Below are positions 11,701-23,700 of a stretch of DNA of 64,000 nt, one piece after another. Each line of letters starts with the position of its first letter. Position 1 is the first letter of the stretch. The stretch comes from Tethya wilhelma (lineage: Eukaryota; Porifera; Demospongiae; Tethyida; Tethyidae). The translations under genes were made by a program, and so were the position numbers. The stretch lies in NCBI GenBank assembly GCA_964030475.1, contig CAXIPT010000001.1:14822769-14886768 (forward strand). The letters run 5' to 3'. The notes under the pieces are model-generated. The model saw only the letters and a program-made list of their open reading frames with translations, was not told where the DNA came from and ran no database searches.

Positions 11701-14700
11701 TATTATTGACACAGATTTTAATTTGATATGGTTTACAGTCATTCAAATTCAAACTGTCAAATTTAATATTTAGCAGGGTATACACTCTGTATAGAACACT
11801 TGTGCACACCTATAAATTGGCAAATTTAATATTTTTTTTTAATGTTCTACAGACCAAACCATCAAAATTTTTGACCATCTAAAAATTTCGGCCTGTATAC
11901 AGTATTACTATAATGTTACTGTATCTTTGTCTGTATTCCTTAGAGCTGACTCTCTTTCTCAATGGTGTGGCTGTACCTGAGAATGAAGCTCTAGACAAGG
12001 AAGATGTGGGTGTCTATCCAGATGAACTTGGTGCACTTTCTCTTTTGACTCCTTATAATTCTGGAGACCTCAGTTTCCACTATCCTCATGATGAGACTGT
12101 ATCAGGAGAAAGTCGAGGGTTTTTTTATATCTCATCCACTCAAATGTTTCCTGATGGCTCACGAATCATCCGACTGACACGAAGAAGAGATGAAGAACAA
12201 TCTGGTAGTCACGAAGGAGTTTGGAAATGTTCGTTTCCATCAGATAACAATGGAAGCCAACAGAATATCTACTTTGGCTTGTACTCACAAAGTAAGTGTT
12301 ACATCAGCTAGATTCTGCATGCTTGTTGTTTGTGTTCTTAGCTATAGGTGATTTTTACACTCTATAGCTGATTACATCATTGGTAATATTTCGAAGCACT
12401 ATATAATATATACTTGTACAGTAAGTCTATAGAAATCTCAAAAGCACGTCATGGCCTATGCATAGAGCTGTTGCAGGATAAGTGGTGTTATAGAGTATAC
12501 TACTGGTAGTACTTGTCTAAGCATTTGATTTCCAGGAGAGAAACTGCAATCTGTATAATTATAAGTACATTTTCTCACTATAGTTATTTCCTTGTGCAGT
12601 CAATAAAATTTAATGCCAAACTTATACTAATCAGTGGCTAAGAAGAATGTTTTACAATTGGGAGCTGAAGTTGTGGTGTAAGCCACAACAAATCTAAGGG
12701 GGTCTGGGGGCATGCCCCCAAAAAATTTAAATGCATCACCCAGCATTATAGATCTATATGCTAACTGCAAAGTATTAGTCACATTTCGGCTAGCTAAGCA
12801 GTAGTTACAGTCACGTTATAAACTAAGAGCCTGTAAATCAATAATAATTGGTGCTTGACATACTTGCAAGCTACCTGCATGGATGCAATTGCTGCTATGT
12901 CATGCTGATAATGTGCACGTGTCACAACCAATACATGGAGGAGGTGTGGTCTTCTAGCACTGAATCCCAGCCCCCCTGGTTCTTACGCCAGTGCTAATTC
13001 TCTTTCATAATTATAGGATTGACTTCAAATGGTGTTTTGAGTATATCCTCACCCCCCACATTGATGGCTGTTAGTCCCCTGTTGACTGAGCCTCCAACCT
13101 ATACTCTTACTGCTATTACCACTGGAGGACCTCCTGGTAGTGTTAGCTGGACAGCAGGGAGTACAGTATTCACTAACAACACTGTAACTCTAACTACTAG
13201 AAGTAGTGCAACATACACCCACACACTGATGCTGACAGGGAGACCAAATGGTACCATCAGAATAACTGCTACCAACAGACGTACCCCAACTCTTCAATCC
13301 AGTGATGTCACTATCACATGTGAATATACCGTATAGCCGGAAATATTGACGAGGAATTTGATGCGCAAAGTCCACATGTACAGTATATTGTAAAATTTCA
13401 CTCTACCAATATTTTGTGCACCATATGCCATATGCAGGCACACACACAAAAAAAATTTACGAGCGTTTTTTATTTAAGTTTGTGGATCAAACCATCAAAT
13501 TTTTTGGCCTCAATATTTCCAGCTACAATACAAGTAATTGCATTTGGCATGCTTAAAATGTGTTTTTGCATTATTGCTTTTGCTATACGTTTAGTCCCTA
13601 GCCCACCTACTAATGTCCAAGCATCACAAGTTGGAGAAGGACAAGTCCAAGTCACTTGGACTAGAGTAACTAGTGCTACCAATGGATACCATCTTAGAAT
13701 AATTGGACAGAATCCTGCAACTCCAGATTCCTCATCAACCAGTCATCTGATATCAAACATTGATCCTGGTACTCTTGAGATCTTTATTGTATCTCTTTCG
13801 ACAATAAATGGTCAAACACTGTATAGCACTGGAACACCTGGTAGCATTGAAGTGTTAGGTAAAGTTGTTTTATCCTCACATTTCAATGTCATAAATGCTT
13901 TTCATTCTCTGAACTATTCTAGCTCTTCCAACTCCTGTCGTCTTGAGTTCCTCTTCAGTTCTCTCCTCAACATCTCTAAGAGTCCAGTGGTCACTGTCTT
14001 CTGGCAGTGGGTATAAGCCTGCTAATGAATTTATCATAAACTACACGCGTACAAATTGTCCACCTGAGGATACAGGTTCTATGACAGTTGATGGCTCACT
14101 ACGTACAAGAGATATTGATGGACTTGAAGAGTCCAGCACATACATCGTCACAGTTACAGCTGTGTATAGGTTTGGAGGCTCTAATCCATCAGTTAAGAAA
14201 GACAGTAATGAAAGAATGTCATTACGAACCCTATTTGCTGGTATGCATGTAATTGGACTAATGCTATACTATACTGCATAGTTGCTCTAATAATAATTAT
14301 TATTATTATGTATAATTTCAATATAGTTCCTACTGGTGCTCCTCAAGGTCTCATGGGACAATCTGTGTCCAATACATCAATCACAGTGACTTGGAATGAA
14401 GTGAATTGTCTTGATCAAAATGGTGACATCACTGGCTACATGATACGATATGGTAGAGACTCACAGACCACCACTGACTCATCCTCTGGTGCATCAAGGA
14501 CTTACAAAGTTGATAGCTTGATTCCTTTCACAGAGTACTCCTTTTCAGTGTCTGCTGTGAATAGCAATGGTACTGGACCATTTTCACAACCTTCAACTAT
14601 CAGAACAGCTGAGAGCCGTATGTGTACTTAACTAGTAGTATATTTCTGCTTGCCTGATTTTACAGGGTTTAACCATTCTGTCGTTTGTAAAGTTGTAGAC

Positions 14701-17700
14701 TTATACAAGTCCATAATCTTCTTCCCTTCAGCTCCTAGTACAGTTATTTCACTGACTGTTATTCCTAAATTCACAACAGTCGAAGTAACCTGGCTTGAAC
14801 CTGCCATACCAAATGGGATCATTACAATGTATGAGGTCTCATATACAAATGTTGACAGCACAGTCAGGACCGTAACCAGCACAACATTGAGTGCCACAAT
14901 CTCTTCCCTGCAACCTGAGACAAGTGTCACTGTTACAGTGAGAGCATTCACAAGTGCTGGAGCCGGAGAGGCTGTTACTCTCACTACCACCATGCTACAG
15001 ATGCCAGGTGCATGAGTATATGCAATAGTAACCTTGTTTGTATACATTTTTAGTAAGTTATTTTTTTCAGAGCTGACGCTCTTTCTCAATGGTGTGGCTG
15101 TACCTGAGAATGAAGCTCTAGACAAGGAAGATGTGGGTGTATATCCAGATGAACCTGGTGCACTCTCTCTTTTGACTCCTTATTCTGGAGGTCTCAGTTT
15201 TCAGTATCCTACTGGTGCTACAGTATCAGGAGAAAATCGTGGTTACTTTTGGATCTCATCAACACAAATGTTTCCTGATGGCTCACAAATCATCCGACTG
15301 AGACGGAGAGAAGACAGAGAGCAATCTGATAGTCAGGAAGGAGTTTGGAGATGTTCATTTCCATCAGATGCCAATGGAGGCCAACAGAGTATCTACTTTG
15401 GCTTGTACTCACAAAGTAGGTGTTATTTGCATAGTTTGTGCTCATGACTAAACCTTGTGTATTTATTGCATGTGCATGCTACTGCGTGTATCAATTCATA
15501 TTCAAAATCTGGATACTTTAATTCCAGGAGAAAGAGGCTACAAAAATCAGCTCAATTAGGACTCTGAATCATTTTTCACTACAATTATGTCCATACATTT
15601 GACTCCTATAATATCTATAAACTAATCTTGCATTTCCTAGGACTGACTTCAAATGGTGTTTTGAATATATCCTCACCCCCCACATTGACGGCTGTTAGTC
15701 CCCTGTTGACTGAGCCTCCAACCTATACTCTTACTGCTATTACCACTGGAGGACCTCCTGGTAGTGTTAGCTGGACAGCAGGGAGTACAGTATTCACTAA
15801 CAACAACACTGTAACTCTAACTACTAGAAGTAGTGCAACATACACCCACACACTGATGCTGACAGGGAGACCAAGTGGTGCCATCACATTTACTGCTACC
15901 AACAGACGTACTTCAAGTACTCAAACTAGTGATGTCACTATCACATGTAAGTACTTGCATATTGCATGCATGACAGTGAATTCATGCATGTTTTTCTTCA
16001 AGCATGTTTAATATTTCTAATTTATTACTATGATTTTGCTGCTTTTATTCCTGTAACAGTTCCTGACCCACCTACTAATGTCCAAATATCACAAGTTGGA
16101 GAAGGACAAGTTCAAGTCACTTGGACAGGAGTAACTGCTGCCAGTGGATATCATTTTAGAGCAACTGACCAGATTCCTACTAACCTTTCTTCTACAACAA
16201 ACATTCATATGATATCAAATATTGATCCCGGAACACTTGAGATTTCTATTGTAACCCTTTCTACCCTAAATGGACAAACACTGTATAGTATTGGAACAAC
16301 TAATAGCATTAAAGTATTAGGTAATGTTGTTTTATTCTAACACATTGAACTCATTGTCATGTATTGCTCTTTTTTTTGTGAACTTGATTATTCTATAGCT
16401 CTTCCAACTCCTGTTGTCTTGAGCTCCTCTTCAGTTCTCTCCTCAACATCTCTAAGAGTTGAGTGGTCACTGTCTTCTAATAGTGACAATAAGCCTGCTA
16501 ATGAATTTATCATAACCTACACACGTACAAGTTGTCCACCTGAGGATACAGGTTCTGTGACAGTTGATGGCTCACTATGTACAAGAGATATTGATGGACT
16601 TGAAGAGTTCAGCACATACACTGTCACAGTGACAGCTGTGTATAGGTTTGGAGGCTCTAATCCATCAGTTATGAAAGAAAGTAATGGAAGAGTGTCATTA
16701 AAAACTCTATCTGCTGGTATGTGATTGGACTAAATTTCAGTGCTTGTTGCTCTAATAAGTATTTCCATGCAGCTCCTACTGGTGCTCCTCAAGGTCTCAT
16801 GGGACAATCAATGTCAAGTACATCAATCATGCTGACTTGGAATGAGTTACTTTGTCTTGATCAAAATGGTGTAACCACGAGGTACATGATACGATATGAT
16901 AGAGACTCACAGACCACCACTGAATCATCCTCTGGTGCATCAAGGACTTACACAGTTGAGGGCTTAATTCCTTTTACCGAGTATTCCTTTACAGTGGCTG
17001 CTGTGAATAGCAATGGTACTGGACCATTTTCACAACCTTCAACTATAAGAACAGCTGAAAGTGGTACATATATATAATTTCCTGACATTATTATGAAATT
17101 GTTGATCGGTTATATAGAACAATTTTTATGTATGAATGGAGTCTTTTGACCTTACAAGTCCATGCATATAATCCTTACCTCCAGCTCCTAGTGCTGTTCT
17201 CTCACTGGCTCTCACTCCTCAGTTCACGACAGTCGAAGTAACCTGGCTTGAACCTGCCACACCAAATGGGATCATTACAATGTATGATATCTCATATACA
17301 ACTGTTGACAGCACAATCAGGACCATAACCAGCACATCGTTGAGTGTCACAATCTCTTCCCTACAACCTGGGACAAGTGTCACTGTTACAGTGAGAGCAT
17401 CCACAAGTGCTGGAGCCGGAGAAGCTGTTACTCTTACTACCACCACCCTGCCCATACCACGTGAGTGGAATTGATACACACAACGGTGTGCACAAAATCA
17501 TATATGTACTGTATCTTTTTCTTCATGTATTTTCTTAGAGCTGACTCTCTTCCTCAATGGTATGGCTGTACCTGAGAATGAAGCTCTAGACAAGGAAGAT
17601 GTTGGTGTCTATCCAGATGAAGCTGGTGCACTCTCTCTCCTGACTCCCTATTCTGGAGACCTCAGTTTCCACTATCCTATTAATGATGAAGAAGTACCTG

Positions 17701-20700
17701 GAGAAAGTACTGGTAACTTTTACATTTCATCAACGCAAATGTTTTCTGATGGCTCACAAATCATCCGACTGACACGAAGAAGAGATGAAGAGCAATCTGG
17801 TAGTCAGGAAGGAATTTGGAGATGTTCATTTCCTTCAGATGCTAATGGAGGTCGGCGAAGTATCTACTTTGGCTTGTACACACACAGTAAGTGTTGTTCA
17901 AAATAATTGATTATATATGTGACATTTACATGCGACTACAGTAGCCTTATCATCACCCCCAAAAAGGATCTGTATCTATTGGCTGTGCATCCACCACAAA
18001 GTATATGAATAATAGTATTATGAATTGTATGTATGCACATGTAGTTATAAGAAATTTTGGATTCTCCCCTTTAGTATATGCCATATGTTATCTTTAATAG
18101 GACTGACTTCAAATGGTGTTCTAAGTGTGTCAATGACCCCTACACTGACGGCTGTTAGTCCCCTGTTGACTGAGCCTCCAACCTATACTCTTACTGCTAT
18201 TACCACTGGAGGACCTCCTGGTAGTGTTAGCTGGACAGCAGGGAGTACAGTATTCACTAACAACACTGTAACTCTAACTACTAGAAGTAGTGCAACATAC
18301 ACCCACACACTGATGCTGACAGGGAGACCAAGTGGTGCCATCACATTTACTGCTACCAACAGACGTACCCTAACTCCTCAAGCCAGTGATGTCACTATCA
18401 CATGTGAATAATAATTATTAAACACATGATGTTAGATTCCATGGAATACATTGAACTTGGTCAATTTGTAATGTTTCTTTACACTCTATACTTCCACAGT
18501 TCCTGGCCGACCTACTGATGCCCAAGTGTCACAAGTTGGAGAGGGACTAGTCCAAGTCACTTGGACTGCACCAGCTGGTACTGTCAGTGAATATTCTATT
18601 AGAGTGAATGGCCAGTCACCATCTACTAGTGTGTCAACCACTCCTCATACATTATCTGGAATTCCCCTTGGAACTCATGATATCTCTGTTGTCACTCTTT
18701 ATGAAAGAAATGGCCATCAGCTGTACAGTACTGAGGCAACTAATACTGTTGAAGTGCAAGGTATTTGACTCATGCATGCACACACAGTCAGGGTCACTTG
18801 TAGACTGTACATGCAATGCAGCATGCATGTATATGTAGCGAGGGTTATTACATGCATGTACACATGTGTATTACATGCATGCACTATCGGAAGTCAACTG
18901 TGTACTATTCTCTGCTCTAATGTCTATGCATAAGCTATAGTACATCAAGGGTAAGAGAATTGGACCAGAGTTCAAAAGACCTGGGTTTTTAGCAAAGTTC
19001 TATGCTACATTCCTGTCACATTTTACCATTTGTACTGTCGCATTCCTAAGAAATTATACTGAGTACTTTTGAACAGGCACTGTAGATCCAACCTACCATG
19101 CAATTAAAAATGTGTAGGTATGTGATGTTCCATTGGATATTTGCATGATTTGCTGCAGCTCTTTCAGCGTTACAGTGCATGCATATACTGCTGGTTTCTT
19201 AAACATTTTGTACATTTTTTCTAGTCATGATATCTACCATATACTGCTTAATTTTCGTGGTACTTAACTTTCACGGTTTTCGCGGTTTTCGCGGATCGAA
19301 AGTTATCCGCGAAAATTGTTCAACGAAAAATTGCGTGCTCATATGCGTGCGCACACAAATGATATCAATCCGCAAAATTTATTCAACGAAAATCTGCAAT
19401 AGCGCCATCCGCGAAAATTAAGCGGTATACGGTATTAGTCTTAGTATAGAGATGTTTGTTTCACTTAGAAGAGCACTATTGATGAACATATACTAATCCA
19501 CTGCACATGTGCATTTCTTTATGTGTTCAAGTTTTTTTTGTTTGTTTGTTTGTTTGTTTTTGTTTATTTTTGATTATTTTTGATTGTAATATAGCTCTTT
19601 CAACTCCTGTCGTCTTGAGCTCCTCTTCAGTTCTCTCCTCAACATCTCTAAGAGTCCAGTGGTCACTGTCTTCTGATAGTGGGAATAAGCCTGCTAATGA
19701 ATTTGTCATAAACTACACACGTACAAGTTGTCCACCTGAGGATACAGGTTCTGTGACAGTTGATGGCTCGCTACATACAACAGATATTGATGGACTTGAA
19801 GAGTTCAGCACATATGCTGTCACAGTAACAGCTGTGTATAGGTTTGGAGGCTCTAATCCATCAGTAATGAAAGACAGTATTGGAATGACATTACAAACAC
19901 CCTCTGCTGGTACGTCTGCCATGCTATGCTTTAAACCATTAGGTTTACATGTATTAATTTATTGTCTTTGTTTTCTATACAGTTCCTTCTAGTGTACCAC
20001 AAAATCTTACAAGACAATCTGCAAGCAGTACATCAATATCAGTAACTTGGAATGAATTGCCTTGTCTTGATCAAAACGGTGTCATCACTGGCTACATGAT
20101 ACGATATGCTGGAGACTCACGGACCACCACTGAATCATCCTTTGATGCATCAAGGACATACATAGTTGAGGGCTTGAATCCTTTTACAGATTACAACATT
20201 TCAGTGGCTGCTTTGAATAGTAATGGTACTGGACCATTCTCTGAAGCCTTAGTTGTCAGCACAGCTGAGAGTAGTAAGTTGTCTATAATGCATTAATATC
20301 ACTTAGTAACTAACAGTGCATGGATGATCCCTTCCCCCAGGTCCTAGTGCAGTTCTCTCACTGGCTCTCACTCCTCAGTTCACAACAGTTGAAGTAACCT
20401 GGCTCGAACCTGCCACACCAAATGGGATCATTACAATGTATGAGGTCTCATATACAAATGTTGACAGCACAGTCAGGACCATAACCAGCACAACATTGAG
20501 TGCCACAATCTCTTCCCTACAACCTGAGACAAGTGTCACTATTACAGTGAGAGCATTCACAAGTGCTGGAACTGGAGAGGCTGTTACTCTCACTACTACT
20601 ACTCTACGCATACCACGTAAGTTAATATGATGTTATCATAATACGTGTACTTATTCTAAGTTCAGTTTCTGTAGTTTACGTTTCATGTGGACTATACTAC

Positions 20701-23700
20701 ATTAATTTTTGTTTTAGAGCTAACACTCTTACTCAATGGTATGACTGTACCTGAGAATGAAGCTCTAGACAAGGAAGATGTGGGTGTCTATCCAGATGAA
20801 GCTGGTTCACTCTCATTTGTAACTCCCTACTCTGGAAATCTCAGTTTCCACTATCCTGATAGTGATGATGAAGTGCCAGGAGAAAGTTCTGGTACCTTTT
20901 GGATCTCATCCATGCAAATGTTTCTTGATGGCTCACGACTTATCCGACTGACACGAAGAAGAAATGAAGAGCAATTTGATAGTCAGGAAGGAGTTTGGAG
21001 ATGTTCATTTCCTTCAGATGCCAATGGAAGTCAACAGAGTATCTACTTTGGCTTGTACTCACGTGGTAAGATATGTATATATACGTGTTATTTCAGTTAT
21101 TACCTATATAGTAACTAAGCTGGTCTTGTGTTTCATAGTGCTGACTTCAAATGGTGTTTTGAGTCTATCCTCATCCCCCACATTGACAGCTGTTAGTCCC
21201 CTGTTGACTGAGCCTCCAACCTATACTCTTACTGCTATTACCACTGGAGGACCTCCTGGTAGTGTTAGCTGGACAGCAGGGAGTACAGTATTCACTAACA
21301 ACACTGTAACTCTAACTACTAGAAGTAATGCAACATACACCCACACACTAATGCTGACAGGGAGACCAAGTGGTGCCATCACATTTACTGCTACCAACAG
21401 ACGTACCCCAACTCCTCAAAGTAGTAATATCACTATCACATGTGAGTATTTACAATCATGCATTTTGCATGTACATGCAGTACGTACATATTTTATTATT
21501 TCTATATATGATTGCTAACTACTTCCACAGTTCCTGGCCCACCTACTAATGTCCAAGTGTCACAAGTTGGAGAGGGACTAGTCCAAGTCACTTGGACTGC
21601 ACCAGCTGGTACTGTCAGTGGATATAATTTTAGTGCAACTGGCCAGAATTCTACCATTCTTTCTTTGTCAACAATCAATCACTCAATATCAAATATTGAT
21701 CTTGGTACTCTTGAGGTCTCTATTGTGTCTCTTCATACTATAAATGAGGAAATACTTTATAGTACAGCAATTATTAATTCTGTTGAAGTGCTAGGTATGT
21801 CGGAAGTTGTTTACATTTACATTTCAGTAATCATTGTATATGTACATGCATAGATCAGGAAATTTTCAGTGTTTAAAGTAACATTTGGACTATGAAATTT
21901 CCCTTTCTGTTTTCCTCTCTACAAACTATTCTAGCTCTTCCAACTCCTGTCATCTTGAGTTCCTCTTCAGTTCTCTCCTCAACATCTCTAAGAGTTGAGT
22001 GGTCACTGTCTTCTGGTAGTGGGAATAAGCCTGCTGATGAATTTATCATAACCTACACACGTACAAGTTGTCCACCTGAGGATACAGGTTCTGTGACAGT
22101 TGATGGCTCACTACATACAAGAGATATTGATGGACTTGAAGAGTTTAGCACATACACTGTCACAGTGACAGCTGTGCATAGGTTTGGAGGTTCTAATCCA
22201 TCAGTTATGAAAGACAGTAATGGAATAACAGCTCAAACACCCTCTGCTGGTATGGACATGCATGTATAGCATACAAATTTTATCGGTGTATACATGTTTA
22301 TTGCTTTGGTTTCTATAGCTCCCTCTGGTATGACACAATGTCTTATGAGACAAACTGGAAGAAGTACATCAATCTCTTTGACAGTGACTTGGACTGAATT
22401 GCCTTGTCTTGAACAAAATGGTGTCATCACTGGCTACATGATACGATATGGTAGAGACTCACAGACCACCACTGACTCATCCTCTGGTGCATCAAGGACT
22501 TACATAGTTGAGGGCTTGATTCCTTTCACAGAGTATTCCTTTTCAGTGGCTGCTATAAATAGTAATGGTACTGGACCATTTTCTGAAGCCTTAGTTGTCA
22601 GGACAGCTGAGAGCAGTAAGTCATCTATAATGCATGCACCAATATCACTTATAGTGACTAACTGTTGATAATCCCTCCCTCCAGTTCCTAGTGCAGTTCT
22701 CTCACTGACTCTCACTCCTCAGTTCACAACAGTTGAAGTAACCTGGTCCCCACCTGCCACACCAAATGGAATCATTACAATGTATGAGGTCTCATATACA
22801 AATGGTAACAGCACAGCCATAACCATAACCAGCACAACATTGAGTGCCACAATCTCTTCCCTACAACCTGAGACAAGTGTCACTGTTACAGTGAGAGCAT
22901 TCACAAGTGCTGGAGCCGGAGAGTCTATTGCTAGCACAACTACGACCCTACCTATACCTAGTGAGTATAGGATGATAACTGCATGCAGGCATGTGCTACT
23001 ATATAGTGTGTTATCATGTGCATTTTTTGAATTGTATTATGTTGATCTCAGAGCTAACACTCTTACTCAATGGTATGACTGTACCTGAGAATGAAGCTCT
23101 AGACAAGGAAGATGTGGGTGTCTATCCAGATGAAGATGGTGCACTCTCATTTGTAACTCCCTACTCTGGAAATCTCAGTTTCCACTATCCTGATAGTGAT
23201 GATGAAGTACCAGGAGAAAGTGCTGGTACCTTTTGGATCTCATCAAAGCAAGTGTTTTCTGATGGCTCACAAATTATTCGACTAGCACGAAGAAGAGATG
23301 AAGAGCAATTTAGTAGTCAGGAAGGAGTTTGGAGTTGTTTGTTTTCATCAGATACCAATGGAAGTCAACAGAGTATCAACTTTGGGTTGTACTCACAAAG
23401 TAAGATAAACATGTTACAACAATTACATATTCATCAAGTACGCACCTGTCTGTTTTTGCCATTTTTTACAGAACCAACTTCAAATGGTGTTATGAATATA
23501 TCCTCAGCCCCCACACTGACGGCTGTTAGTCCCCTGTTGACTGAGCCTCCTACCTATACTCTTACTACTATTACCACTGGAGGACCTCCTGGTAGTGTTA
23601 GCTGGACAGCAGGGATTACAGTATTTACTAATAACACTGTGACTCTAACTACTAGAAGTAGTGCAACATACACCCACACACTGATGCTGACAGGGAGACC

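Noticed and set aside
12705..12720. 16-bp perfect palindrome TGGGGGCATGCCCCCA
   Set aside because: Likely part of an old repeat in an intron; no sign of function beyond symmetry.
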